DNA of 64,000 nucleotides from Budorcas taxicolor (Eukaryota > Chordata > Mammalia > Artiodactyla > Bovidae): positions 37,440,001-37,504,000 of the forward strand of contig NC_068915.1 in assembly GCF_023091745.1 (NCBI RefSeq). The letters are read 5' to 3'. Shown one piece after another: positions 22,339 to 34,450 of the stretch. The position numbers and the translations under genes were made by a program. Under the pieces are notes generated by a model that was given only the letters and a program-made list of their open reading frames with translations, did no database searches and was not told the DNA's origin. Position 1 is the first letter of the stretch, and every line of letters starts with the position of its first letter.

Positions 22339-22684
22339 AGAACTACCTATAGCTTAATACAATTTAGCAGACTATAAATGGTATGTAATGAGATTTCAAT
22401 GTAAGCTCCCAATTTATTCTAACTTTCAAAACAGACAAAAAACAAAAGGAAACAAGCACAACAGCCCTTGGGTGGCTTTAGCTGAGAGAATGATTTCTAT
22501 TCTAGTTCAGGCTGAATCCCTATTTTTGCTTTACCAAATTCTGCAGATCCTCTTCTGAGTGTCTGAAGCTGGTTCTTAGAACACTTGCCTGGATTAGAAT
22601 TTTAGCTCTTGGGCTGGGGCACCTGTTGATTCACAACCATTTAACAAAGAAGTTTAGAGTATTTGAACATTGTCATTGACAGTG

Positions 22685-22845
22685 GAGATATTTAACTGGT
22701 AGCTTTGGAGTCAAACAGACCTGAGTTCAAATACTGACTCTTACCTGTTGTTTGCTGTGGTCAGTTTCTAAAGCAACTAAACTGAACTTCTGTAAGCCTC
22801 AATTTCTCCATCTGAGAATGGAGAGCTTGAAATAAGCTAAACTTT
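22685..22845 (+). repeat. MIR SINE
   Basis: GGAGTCAAACAGACCTGAGTTC and CCTCAATTTCTCCATCTGAG in MIR order. Confidence 0.75.
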
Positions 22846-23096
22846 CATTGAGTGATTACTAAGATCCAAGTATTATTCTTAGTGTGGTCTTTAACTCACT
22901 TAATGTTTACAAAAACTCTATGTTGTAGATACTCTTACTATCATTCTGATTTCAGTGATGAGACATTCAGTGATAAGACATAAGCAATTATGTTAGGTTA
23001 CTTGCTTAAGGTCATATAGCCAGCTAATATAAACAGCCAGAATTTACAAGCAATCTGACTCCAAAGTGAGGTTTGAAACCCACTGCACTGTACTAT
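22846..23096 (-). repeat. MIR SINE (reverse), interrupted by BovB
   Basis: Reverse MIR text (CATTGAGTGATTACTAAG, TCATATAGCCAGCTAATA, CACTGCACTGTACTAT). The BovB insertion begins immediately after the last of these, which is its target-site duplication. Confidence 0.75.
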
Positions 23097-25625
23097 TTTT
23101 TTGCATTTCTCTTCCATGGGGATGGTCTTGATCCCTGTCTCCTGTACAATGTCATGAACCTCATTCCATAGTTCATCAGGCACTCTATCTATCAGATCTA
23201 GGCCCTTAAATCTATTTCTCACTTCCACTGTATAATCATAAGGGATTTGATTTAGGTCATACCTGAATGGTCTAGCGGTTTTCCCTACTTTCTTCAATTT
23301 GAGTCTGAATTTGGCAATAAGGAGTTCATGATCTGAGCCACAGTCAGCTCCTGGTCTTGTTTTTGTTGACTATTGTATAGAGCTTCTCCATCTTTGGCTG
23401 CAAAGAATATAATCAATCTGATTTCGATGTTGACCATCTGGTGATGTCCATGTGTAGCGTCTTCTCTTGTGTTGTTGGAAGAGGGTGTTTGCTATGACCA
23501 GTGCAATTTCTTGGCAAAACTCTATTAGTCTTTGCCCTGCTTCATTCTGCATTCCAAGGCCAAATTTGCCTGTTACTCCAGGTGTTTCTTGACTCCTACT
23601 TTTGCATTCCAGTCCCCTATAATGAAAAGGACATCTTTTTTGGGTGTTAGTTCTAAAAGGTCTTGTAGGTCTTCATAAAACTGTTCAACTTCAGTTTCTT
23701 CAGCATTACTGGTTGAGGCATAGACTTGGATAACTGTCTGGGGAGGCCTTACAAATAGCTGTGAAAAGAAGAGAGGTGAAAAGCAAAGGAGAAAAGGAAA
23801 GATATAAGCATCTGAATGCAGAGTTCCAGAGAATAGCAAGAAGAGATAAGAAAGCCTTCTTCAGCGATCAATGTAAAGAAATAGAGGAAAACAACAGAAT
23901 GGGAAAGACTAGAGATCTCTTTAAGAAAATTAGAGATACTAAGGGAACATTTCATGCAAAGATGGGCTCAATAAAGGACAGAAATGGTCTGGACCTAACA
24001 GAAGCAGAAGATATTAAGAAGAGGTGGCAAGAATACATGGAAGAACTGTACAAAAAAGATCTTCACGACCCAGATTATCATGATGATGTGATCACTCACC
24101 TAGAGCCAGACATCTTGGATGGTGAAATCAAGTGGGCCTTAGAAAGCATCACTACGAACAAAGCTAGTGGAGGTGATGGTATCCCAGTTGAGCTGTTTCA
24201 AATCCTGAAAGATGATGCTGTGAAAGTGCTGCACTCAATGTGTCAGCAAATTTGGAAAACTCAACAGTGGCCACAGGACTGGAAAAGGTCAGTTTTCATT
24301 CCAATTCCAAAGAAAAGCAGTGCCAAAGTATGCTCAAACTACTGCACAATTGCACTCATCTCACATGCTAGTAAAGTAATGCTCAAAATTCTCCAAGCCA
24401 GGCTTCAGCAATATGTGAACCGTGAACTCCCTGATGTTCAAGCTGGTTTTAGAAAAGGCAGAGGAACCAGAGATCAAATTGCCAACATCCGCTGGATCGT
24501 GGAAAAAGCAAGAGAGTTCCAGAAAAACATCTATTTCTGCTTTATTGACTATGCCAAAGCCTTTGAGTGTGTGGATCACAATAAACTGTGGAAAATTCTG
24601 AAAGAGATGGGAATACCAGACCACCTGACCTGCCTCTTGAGAAATCTGTATGCAGGTCAGGAAGCAACAGTTAGAACTGGACATGGAACAACAGACTGGT
24701 TCCAAACACTAAAAGGAGTACGTCAAGGCTGTATATTGTCACCCTGCTTATTTAACTTCTATGCAGAGTACATCATGAGAAACGCTGGACTGGAAGAAGC
24801 ACAAGCTGGAATCAAGATTACTGGGAGAAATATCAATAACTTCAGATATGCAGATGACACCACCCTTATGGCAGAAAGTGAAGAGGAGCTAAAAAGCCTC
24901 TTGATGAAAGTGAAAGTGGAGAGTGAAAAAGTTGGCCTAAAGCTCAACATTCAGAAAATGAAGATCATGGCATCCGGTCCCATCACTTCATGGCAAATAG
25001 ATGGGGAAACAGTGGAAACAGTGTCAGACTTTATTTTTGGGGGCTCCAAAATCACTGCAGATGGTGACTGCAGCCATGAAATTAAAAGATGCTTACTCCT
25101 TGGAAGAAAAGTTATGCCCAACCTAGATAGTATATTCAAAAGCAGAGACATTACTTTACCGACTAAGGTTCGTCTAGTCAAGGCTATGGTTTTTCCTGTG
25201 GTCACGTATGGATGTGAGAGTTGGACTGTGAAGAAGGCTGAGTGCCGAAGAATTGATGCTCTTGAACCATGGTGTTGGAGAAGACTCTTGAGAATCCCTT
25301 GGACTGCAAGGAGATCCAACCAGTCCATTCTGAAGGAGATCAACCTGGGAATTCTTTGGAAGGACTGATGCTAAAGCTGAAGCTCCTGTACTTTGGCCAC
25401 CTCATGCAAAGAGTTGACTCATTGGAAAAGACTCTGATGCTGGGAGGGATTGGGGGCAGGAGGAGAAGGGGACGACCGAGGATGAGATGGCTAGATGGCA
25501 TCACGGACTCGATGGATGTGAGTCTGAGTGAACTCCAGGAGATGGTGATGAACAGGGAGGCCTGGCGTGCTGCGATTCATGGGGTCGCAGAGAGTCGGAC
25601 ACGACTGAGCAACTGAACTGAACTG
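23097..25625 (+). mobile_element. BovB LINE with 5' inversion
   Basis: 23097 to about 23740 is BovB (endonuclease/linker part) in reverse; about 23741-25625 is the adjoining downstream part in forward orientation, ending in the CTGAA tail. The whole is bracketed by a perfect 16-bp duplication, CACTGCACTGTACTAT, at 23081-23096 and 25626-25641. About 20 bases present in the sister copy (58938-58957) are missing at the inversion joint. One insertion event with twin priming explains this. Confidence 0.95.
23761..25616 (+). pseudogene. BovB ORF2 reverse-transcriptase fragment
   Basis: RTE-clade reverse transcriptase. The main open frame of 535 codons (23761-25368) contains FIDYAKAF, the catalytic YADD at residues 363-366 and the C-terminal WTVKKAE...WCWRRLL region. 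A frameshift near 25340-25368 moves the last stretch (GGIGGRRRRGRPRMRWLDGI) into another frame. The apurinic endonuclease lies in the inverted part and is not joined, so no complete protein can be made. The longest open BovB frame in the window. Confidence 0.9.
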
Positions 25626-27135
25626 CACTGCACTGTACTATCTCATAAAGTCAGCATACACATTAAATTGACAGATGTTCTTAATTCTAAACTGAATGAT
25701 AAATACATGATGGCTACTCATCCCACCCATTCTCCCATCATTGTATAGTAACCTGGTATTCGGATGACATCCTTCTGTATCTCCTTTCTGTCCTTATTTT
25801 CCCACCATATTTCCTTTTATGACTCATTTGATAAGGGAAAAAAATAATCAATGAAATAGTGAAAGAAATAATAGAGTTGCAGTTTAAGAGCGTATGGTGG
25901 GCTATTTCCCTAGACATCACAAATATTAATGACCAGAATTTCAGCAAAATGTAAAAGATTTGACTGATACTGAAAAAGGCTAACAAGGAAATGGAAGTAA
26001 AGGAAAGGAGAGGCCAACGAATAGTATTCAGTCAATGTAAGACTGAACAGAAGCATACAGCTGCATAACACATTCACAAATTTCTGTAACAATTAGAAAG
26101 TCTGCAATGTTTTAAGGTTTTGTCCTCTTAGTATAGAAGAGGACTAGACAAGAAATTTCCTGAACTAGAAGGGAAATCATTCTCTCTCCTTTGCCTTTCC
26201 TTCTTTTCAAAAAAATGTGGTGTATAAGAGATTTCCCCTTCATTCAAGTGATGAGAAAGTGTTTAATTCTATCTAGATGAATCTGTGTTCTATGAGAGAA
26301 AATTCATAGAATATTAAGAGAAAAGTTGACTTAGCTACCAGCCCTACCAAGGAGTAAACTGGGAGTAGCTAAATATGTATGCACTCCCAAAGCTAAAACG
26401 AATTCAAAGCTCAAAAAATAAAAATGCAACTTGAGCTTTAAATTTGGAACCTACAATTGACTAAAGCAAAAAAAGAGAGAGAAAAAAAATGAGCCTATTT
26501 TGGCTGAAAGTTTGCAGAGAAGAAACCATGGGGGGAAAACAGAATTTACTAAAGTTCTGTGAAATAGAGATGTTACATCTACTGTCCTAAAACTTGCCCC
26601 CTGATTGAGCTTGAGCTTCAAAAACTCAACATAAATTTCCAAAATGTTTTTCTGTAATAAACAGGTTTGCCATAACATTTCTCAGGAACCAAAGATAAAG
26701 ACCAGGTTTCAGTAAAAAAATGTTATCTAGCCTCACACTATTTATATTTAATCAGAAAACAAAATAAAATTAGGAAAGAATAGAAAAGAACAGGATATAG
26801 ACATGAACCCTCTTCTGGTTCTTGGTTCATGGCTGAAGATGATGCACCTCGCTTGGCCTTCCTGGGCCAGCCTGACACATGGAGTTGATCTTCAAAGAGA
26901 TTTTTAGACAAAATAGTCCACAAAACATGTTTCATCTTGTGCTGATTTTTTAAAATTTCTTATTCTTCACTTGATTGAGAACAATCATATAAAATATGAG
27001 CTGACTAATAACCTACAGTCTGTTCAGTTACTGGACCCTCATCTAGGAGTAAAGCTATGTGTTTTTGTTTTGTCTTGTTATGTTTTTCCATCTATTTCTG
27101 GAACCTCCCACCTGTCTTCTCTGTACTTGTGCTCT

Positions 27136-27162
27136 GAGTGAGTGAGTGAGTGAGTGAGTGAA
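27136..27162 (+). repeat. GAGT tetranucleotide microsatellite
   Basis: About six copies of GAGT/GTGA directly at the tail end of the adjacent reverse SINE; probably arose from its tail. Confidence 0.9.
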
Positions 27163-27352
27163 GTAGCTCAGTCGTGTCCGACTCTTTGCAACCCCATGGA
27201 CGGTAGCCCACCAGGCTCCTCCCCCATGGGATTCTCCAAGCAAGAGTACTGGGGTGGGCTGCTGTTTCCTTTTCCAGGGGATCTTCCCGATTCAGGGATC
27301 GAACTCGGGTCTCCTGCATTCCAGGCAGACGCTTTAACCTCTGAGCCACCAA
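27161..27352 (-). mobile_element. Bov-tA SINE
   Basis: Reverse orientation: GTAGCTCAGTCGTGTCC through the tRNA-like GAACTCGGGTCTCCTGC to CTGAGCCACC. Confidence 0.9.
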
Positions 27353-28434
27353 CTTAAGATTGTAGGAACTCTTTTTATCTTGTGAGATGTTGGTTCCCAA
27401 CACATTGTTAACACGTTAGATAATACAGTTCTGTGTATCATTGCAGTGCTTTAGAGGTATGTATATACTATACATATTTCTGACTAAAATAATGCTCTAT
27501 TTTCTAATTTATATACACAATAAATATAAAGAGTTTTCCCTCCTGAATCATTGAGGGGGGTCTTCACAGTGTTGTGAATGAAAAAGGGGTACCCTTATTG
27601 AGCATCTCCTCTTTACCATATTGACCCTTAAAGACTTGTCAAGGCTGAAGACTTGTCAAGGCTTTAGGCATTTCATAGAAGAATTATTCCCTATTGATTT
27701 CCAGAAGTGAGTCTGAAATGGGTCTGTTGAGGCTTGCTGTGTTTTTAGCAGAAGGAAGCACTTCTGTTTTAAATATGTTCATTCATGAGGATCAATATTC
27801 ATCCTGAGTTTTAGAAAGGTCGCTTTTTAAAACATCACTTACAACTTTCTCATCTACCCCCAAATTATGTTTATTTTTGGTTTTATTTTTTTTTTCTCTT
27901 GGTGTTTGGGAATTTCAACAGAAGTACATACAAATTTCAGCCAGATATGGAACCACAAAGACTCATGGAACCACAAAGAGTCACAGACAGCGTGAAGCTA
28001 GCTGTGTTCATTGCTCTAGGCTATTTGTTTACAATTCAGCCATTACTAGCAAAGAAAGATGTGTCAATATAATTTACTTTTATTTTTATATTAGGAAGAT
28101 GTCTTATTGCACCTTAAAGTGTAACTCAGAGGGTGTGGTTAAAATGTAATTATAATGACACCAGACTTTTCCTTCAGGACATGGTGATATTACTGGAAGT
28201 AGCTGTAAAATTTTGTTGTGTGACCTCAAGGGGGAAATATCTTTCATTCTCAATAGTCCTTGCCATTTAGTTTTACAGGACTACGCATCCTCTTAAGAGA
28301 CAGAACATGATGACATATACCAGCTAGTTTTTCATTGTATTGGACACATGCTGTTTTCTTACCTGATTTGGGCATATCTGGTCTTTTCAGTTTTTAAACT
28401 TCGTGTTTATCTGTATTGTGTATCATTTTACTTC

Positions 28435-28531
28435 TGGAGAATCCCAGGGACGAGGGAGCCCGGTGGGCTTCTGTCTATGGGGTCGCACAGAGTCGGGCAT
28501 GACTGAAACGACTTAGCAGCAGCAGCAGCAG
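28435..28531 (+). mobile_element. BOV-A2-type SINE, 3' end, with AGC microsatellite tail
   Basis: GGAGAATCCCAGGGACG to GACTGAAACGACTTAGC, followed by (AGC)5, the typical BOV-A2 tail. Confidence 0.88.
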
Positions 28532-28607
28532 CTCTTTTCTTATGACTATCTTAATTTTCACAAACCCAGATTGTCTCTGTGCTTGTTTGTTCTTGTTTCA
28601 GTTATCT

Positions 28608-28855
28608 ATTGCCATGTAACAAACTACCTCCAAAGTTAGTGGTTTAAAACACCCACTGATTATTTTCTCTCAAGAGTCTATAGGGTGACTTGGTTCAGCT
28701 GTGTGGTCCTTACTAGATCTCTCATTTGGGACATTCAGACAGAGTAGGTGCAGGAGTTCTCTGAAGACTTAATTAGGCTACACCATCTAAGATGGTGCTT
28801 TGGTGCTTCTTACATGGTGGATCAGGACTTAAAATAACTCCATGGGTTAAAAGCT
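28608..28855 (+). repeat. Ancient interspersed repeat, family not named
   Basis: TATCTATTGCCATGTAACAAACTACC and AAGTTAGTGGTTTAAAACA resemble a common old mammalian repeat; 34135-34450 appears related. I cannot name the family with confidence. Confidence 0.4.
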
Positions 28856-28866
28856 CTTTAACTGGA

Positions 28867-29110
28867 GCTTCCCTGGTGGCTCAGTGGTAAAGAATCCACC
28901 CATCAGTGCAGGAGACATGGGTTTGATTCCTTATCCAGGAAGATCCTGCATGCTTCTTGCTAACATGGGTCAGCAAACTTTCTCTGCTAAGGACCAGATA
29001 GTAAATATTTTTGTTTTTGTGGGCCATGTGCAGCTCATGAACCACAACTATTGCTCTAGAGCCTGGGAATTACAAGTACTGAGCCCACATTCTGCAACCA
29101 TAGAATTATG
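28867..29110 (+). mobile_element. CHR-type SINE interrupted by a MER5A piece
   Basis: 28867-28955 is the tRNA-like head (GCTTCCCTGGTGGCTCAG). About 28966-29030 is MER5A sequence (GGGTCAGCAAACTT). About 29031-29110 reads as the CHR body (GAACCACAACTATTGCTCTA, ACTGAGCCCACATTCTGCAA). Confidence 0.6.
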
Positions 29111-29207
29111 CACCATAAGTAATGGTTTATGTTATGCTGTTGATTTTCTGTAACTGTCCTACAGCTAGAATCAAGATTAAGCTTTCCCTCAGCTCGCTGA
29201 GAGGTGA

Positions 29208-29480
29208 GCTGCTGCTGCTAAGTCGCTTCAGTCGTGTCCGACTCTGTGCGACCCCATAGACGGCAGCCCACCAGGCTCCCTCGTCCCTGAGATTCTCCAG
29301 GCAAGAACACTGGAGTGGGTTGCCATTTCCTTCTCCAATGCATGAAAGTGAAAAGTGAAAGTGAAGTCGCTCAGTCATGTCTGACTCTTCATGGCCCCAC
29401 GGACTGCAGCCTCCCAGGCTCCTCCATCCATGGGATTCTCCAGGCAAGAGTACTGGAGTGGGTTGCCATTGCCTTCTCCC
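29208..29480 (-). mobile_element. BOV-A2 SINE, dimeric
   Basis: Two BovB-derived units in reverse, joined near 29340 (CATGAAAGTGAAAAGTGAAA), with (GCT)n at the tail end. Flanks share AGGTGAG. Confidence 0.93.
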
Positions 29481-29757
29481 TAAAAGGTGAGACATGCCTG
29501 AAAATCTCTGTCATGAAATTTCAAAAGAAAATTAGGATAATAAAAATATTATCTTCAACATTGTTTATTAAAGATAAATAGCATTCTTGATGTGTTCAGG
29601 TTGGGCAAGTATCAGAAGCATTTTATTAAGTGGATGCAGAAAAGAAATAACTCACAGATTGATGTACCAAATACCAGAAATTTTACTACATGTTTTGTGA
29701 GTTCATTGCTAGTTGGCTTGTATTCAAAGTGATTAACAACAGCTAAAATTTTAAATT

Positions 29758-29959
29758 GGGCTTCCCAGGTGGCCCAGTGATAATCTGCCTACCAATTCAG
29801 GAGACATGGATTTAGTCCCTGGGTTGGGAAATCCCCTAGAGAAGGAAATAGTAACCCATTCCAGTATTCTTGCCTGGAAAATCCCATGGACAGAGGAGCC
29901 TGCAGTCCATGGGGTCATAAAAGAGTCAGACACAAATTAGCAACTAAACAACAACAACA
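29758..29959 (+). mobile_element. Bov-tA SINE, complete
   Basis: GGGCTTCCCAGGTGGCCCAG head to a (CAA)n tail, with a perfect 13-bp duplication AAAATTTTAAATT at 29745-29757 and 29960-29972. Confidence 0.95.
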
Positions 29960-30007
29960 AAAATTTTAAATTAATCAATTCTTTATGGTTATGACTTTAT
30001 ACAGTCA

Positions 30008-30234
30008 TCTAAAATGGGAGTTAGCAAACTGTGACCTGTGGGCCAAATCTGGCCCAACATTTGTTTTTGCATATAGAGTTTTATTGGAACACAGCCATGC
30101 ATATTTGTTTACATTTTGTCTATGGCAGTTTTTGCTACAGTAACAGATGTAAGGAGTTGTGACAGAGCCCATATGGCCTGCAAAGCCAAAAATATTCATT
30201 ATCTGGTCCTTTACAGAGACAGTTTGCTGACCCA
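30008..30234 (-). mobile_element. MER5A (hAT-Charlie) relic
   Basis: Reverse MER5A: GTTAGCAAACTGTGACCTGT, GAGTTTTATTGGAACACAG, ending CAGTTTGCTGACCC. It is close to full length for the family. Confidence 0.88.
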
Positions 30235-30274
30235 TAACTAAAATAAAATAAAATGGTTGAATTTGTATTTTTTA

Positions 30275-30455
30275 AAAAGATAAGACATAGCACAGGGAAC
30301 TCTATTCAATATTCTGTAATGGCATGTATGTGAAAATAATCTTTTGAAAAAACAGTGGATATATGTACATGTATAGCTGCTTCACTTTGCTGTACACCTG
30401 AAACTAATAAAATGTTGTGAATCAACTATACTCCAATAAAAAAATTTTAGAAAGA
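30275..30455 (+). mobile_element. L1 3' end (older)
   Basis: TTCACTTTGCTGTACACCTG, AATCAACTATACTCCAATAA and an A tail: the 3' UTR end of an older L1. Confidence 0.85.
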
Positions 30456-30639
30456 GAGATAAGACAAATTCTGCACACACTGATGGAGGGCTTATCTTCC
30501 TGGATCCTGGGAGTTATAAAATACAGGAAGGAAAGCCTCCTGAAATAAAGCAGAATACAAAAGAATGAAATTTGTATGGAACTTTCATTCTTAGAACAAC
30601 AAATCAAGTTAATGAGTTTCTAACCCATTGAGTATTTTA

Positions 30640-31056
30640 TTTTTTAATTTTTTTTAATTTTTTTTTTTTTTACTTTATTTTACTTTACAATACTGTATTG
30701 GTTTTGCCATACATTGACATGAATCCACCACGGGTGTACATGCGTTCCCAAACATGAACCCCCCTCCCATCTCCCTCCCCATAACATCTCTCTGGGTCAT
30801 CCCTGTACACCAGCCCCCAGCATGCTGTATCCTGCATTGGACATAGACTGGCAATTCGATTCTTACATGATAGTATACATGTTTCAATGCCATTCTCCCG
30901 AATCATCCCACCCTCTCCCTCTCCCTCTGAGTCCAAAAGTCCGCTATACACATCTGTGTCTTTTTTGCTGTCTTGCATACAGGGTCATCATTGCCATCTT
31001 TCTAAATTCCAATATATATGTGTTAGTATACTGTATTGGTGTTTTTCTTTCTTTCT
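30640..31056 (-). mobile_element. Ruminant L1 3' end, reverse
   Basis: A poly-T tail at 30640-30671, then reverse L1 3' UTR matching 11955-12245. Bracketed by a perfect 14-bp duplication CATTGAGTATTTTA at 30626-30639 and 31057-31070. Confidence 0.95.
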
Positions 31057-31566
31057 CATTGAGTATTTTAAAGATCTAAGGGGAGAAAGTATTTATAAGT
31101 ACTTGTATTTGGATAAACAAAAGTGATTGTTTCATGGTTTCCTTTTGATCAACGGTGATTCTTTTTTTAAAGTGAAATTCACATTTCTCGACATTAGACT
31201 ATCCCTTTCAGAAGAGTGTATTTGTATTTTTCTGCTTTTTTATATCTTTGTTATTTCTTCTCTTTATCATTCAGAGAGGTTCACTTTACCTAGAGATGGA
31301 TTGGGTTTTGTTTTGTTTTGTTTTGTCTTTTTTAATAAGAGGAGTCCAAATGGAAAGAAAGTCAACATTTGGTTTTTCAGTTCTGAAATAGGCTCTTGAA
31401 ACTTTCAGCAGAAGCAGTCATTTGGAAAGCTAAAGCTATAGTTTTGCAATGTGAAAATCTTTTTAAGAGAGGAAAGGGTGATAGAAAATCAACAGGGCCA
31501 ACCATGAAATAGGCAGGGTATAGACTTTATGTTTCAATAATAAATTGGAAAGTCCAAGAGGGATAT

Positions 31567-31841
31567 GGGAGAAGGCAGTGGCAACCCACTGCAGTACTCT
31601 TGCCTGGAAAATCCCATGGACGGAGGAGCCTGGGCGGCTGCAGTCCATGGGGTTGTGAAGAGTTGGACACAATGGAGCAACTTCACTTTCACTTTTCACT
31701 TTCATGCATTGGAGAAGGAAATGGCAACCCATTCCAGTGTTCTTGCCTGGAAAATCCCAGGGACGGCAGAGCCTGATGGGCTGCCGTCTATGGGGCTGCA
31801 GAGAGTCAGACACGACTGAAGCGACTTAGCAGCAGCAGCAG
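31567..31841 (+). mobile_element. BOV-A2 SINE, complete dimer
   Basis: Two units ending in (AGC)n, with a perfect 13-bp duplication CCAAGAGGGATAT at 31554-31566 and 31842-31854. Confidence 0.96.
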
Positions 31842-32563
31842 CCAAGAGGGATATTCAGTGCTCAGATTAAATATGGCTTGTCTTAGCTGCCAGCTGGGGA
31901 GGGTATTGGTTGAGGCATCATGATGGAGGAGGTAAGAGGGATTTGAAGTGAGGAGACAGGCCCTGGAGTGACCACAGAGAGAGGGCCAAAGTCATCTCTC
32001 AGAAGCAGTTATCTTGTGGCTATGCTAATATCCAGACCAACCACCCCTGAAGTGTGGCATGTGCTGGGAGGCCAATTAGCATCTCATTGCCTGGTGAGAG
32101 CCCACATGTTTCCATGAATTGTCTCGCAGAAGTAGCCCTCTTTCATGCCCTAGGACTTTTCTTAGTCCATCCAGACTCCCTTTGCTTATGTGGCCAGCCT
32201 TCTTTAAATGGTCCAGGACACTCCTAAGCCTCCCAAACTTTAGTTTTTAGAAGAAGCGTTTAGAGGAGCAGCTCTCTGACAACTTTGCACATCTCCATGT
32301 AAACCATATGGGCAAGAACTGAGTGCAGTCCAGCATTAGTCTGGGCAAAGTGCCTTGTGATTTCTCCTGGAGCAAGAAGGGATGAGCAGCCAGCTGAGGA
32401 GATGTTCTAGGCAGACCCCTTCTCTGTCTTACGGGAGATAACCACAGGGTCATTTCTCATCCACATCCCTAGTGTCAGTTGAGTATAGGACTTTCAATTT
32501 TATCCCCACCTGCCTCGCCTTAGGGTTTAGTTGCAGACCTCAGCATAAGTCTTTCTGCTTGGC

Positions 32564-32769
32564 TGGGCTTCCCTGGTGGCTCAATGGTAAAGAACCCACC
32601 GGCCAAAGCAGGAGACATGGGTTCAATCCCTGAGGTGGGAGGATCCCCTGGAGAGGGAAATAGCAACCCACTCCAGTATGCTTGCCCATGTACAGAGGAG
32701 CCTGGTGGGTTACAGTCCATGGGCTTTTGGGGTCCCAAAAGAGACATGACTTAGAAACTGAATAACAAT
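32564..32769 (+). mobile_element. Bov-tA SINE
   Basis: GGGCTTCCCTGGTGGCTCAA head to GAAACTGAATAACAA tail. Confidence 0.92.
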
Positions 32770-33369
32770 CTCCTTGGCTAGAGGTGAGAGCTGGTCGGTC
32801 ATCAGCAGAATGACCCAGGACCTGTGCTGTCTGTCGTCTGGCCTCTCTGGTTCAGGGTCTCCGATGGGACCAGGGATGCAGGGAGAGGACCTCATGCTGA
32901 CCCTGCTCTTGCTCTTGTGTAAACTGCTTGACTCCACCAGAGCTCAGTCTCCCTACTGGCTGAATCTGTGGAATTTCAGTGACCAAACCCAACAGCTGCA
33001 GTTAGGTCTTCAGGGCCCTGTTAGAATCACACTGCCATGTGGGGATGCTTGACTGCTCAAAAGGAACAAGGTATTGCCCTATTTTGGCAACAGCATGAAA
33101 GGAAATTTTCCTTGCTTACAAGCAGTTGCTGTTCTCAAAGTGATTTTTTTTTTGATCACCTGAGCACGACATGAAAGCTGTGAAGTTTTATCTTATTAAC
33201 TCTGAAGAGCAAAGGAGTAAAACATTGTCATGGTTGTTACACATGCTCTTATCGAAAGCTTCCTCTTCTGATTCCCAGATAGATTCCTTATCTTAACAGG
33301 GTATCCGTTTTGTATGAAGAAAGAAGCTCTGAGAGGTACCCAGGGCATGAATCCTGGACCAGTCTCCTT

Positions 33370-33550
33370 TCCTCCACTTACCAGTCCTATTGTCTCAGGC
33401 AAGTTACTAAAGATCTCTGTAACTCAGTGTGCTTACCTGTGAAATGGAGTTGACTTCCAGTAACTGTAAGAATTAAGTGAAGTAATATATGTAACATTCA
33501 TCCTAAAGGAATATATGTAACAGTCCATATATAAAGTAATATATGTAACA
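33370..33550 (+). repeat. MIR SINE, left half (continues 33873-33930)
   Basis: AGGCAAGTTACTAAAGATCT and GTGCTTACCTGTGAAATGGA; the right part (AACAAGTGTCTAATAAACAC) resumes after the BovB insertion. It contains a small local duplication of AATATATGTAACA. Confidence 0.75.
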
Positions 33551-33859
33551 GTCCATCCTAAAGGAGATCAGTCCTGGGTGTTCATTGGAAGGACTGATGT
33601 TGAAGATGAAACTCCAGTACTTTGGTCACTTGATGCAAAGAGCTGACTCATTTGAAAAGACCCTGATGTTGGGAAAGATTGAAAGCAGGAGGAGAAGGGG
33701 ATGACAGAGGATGAGATGGTTGGATGGCATCACCAACTCGATAGACATGGGTTTGGTTGGACTCTGGTAGTTGGTGATGGACAGGGAGGCCTGGTGCGCT
33801 TCGGTTCATGGGGTTGCAAAGAGTTGAACACGACTGAGTGACTGAACTGAACTGAACTG
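33551..33859 (+). mobile_element. BovB LINE, short 3' end
   Basis: The last 0.3 kb of BovB with the ACTGA pentamer tail, bracketed by the perfect 13-bp duplication AATATATGTAACA at 33538-33550 and 33860-33872. Confidence 0.94.
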
Positions 33860-33937
33860 AATATATGTAACATACTTAGAAACCAACTGACACTTAACAA
33901 GTGTCTAATAAACACTACTTATTATATTAATGAAAAT

Positions 33938-34103
33938 TGTGTTTCTTAAACCTTAAGGTGCATGGGAATCACCTGCCCACCTCCACCGCCCCCGTTTCTG
34001 ATTTAATAGATCTTGAATGGAGTTCCAGACTTTGCACTTCTAACACGGTCTCTGGTGATACTGATACTGCTGTTCTGATGGCTACACTTTGAGAACTACT
34101 GGG
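33938..34103 (+). mobile_element. hAT-type MER element
   Basis: TTCTTAAACCTTAAGGTGCA to ACACTTTGAGAACTACTG; same family as 8124-8310. Confidence 0.6.
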
Positions 34104-34134
34104 TTAGGATGTAACTTTCTGAAAAAAAATTATA

Positions 34135-34450
34135 GAAACCTGTTAGCAAAGTGGCTTAAAAAAAATAGAAGTTAATTTCTAGGGGTTGAGTGTCCAGGAC
34201 TTGTATCATGCTCCTTAAAGCCAGACCTTTTCTACCTTGTGACCTCATCATCCAAAGACTATCACAGATGGCTCACCACCATGGTTGAATTCCAGCCATA
34301 GGAGGGAGAAATGGGAGGAAGAGAAAGAGGATAACATCTGAGGGAGACAACCAAGAGCTTGTGCACATTTAACTGCACCAGAACTTAAATCAAATGGACA
34401 CATCTAGCTCCAAGGGAAGTGGAAGAGATTAGAATTTATTCTGTAACCAC
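34135..34450 (+). repeat. Ancient interspersed repeat, family not named
   Basis: GCAAAGTGGCTTAAAAAAAAT and following text resemble the repeat at 28608. Low certainty. Confidence 0.35.
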
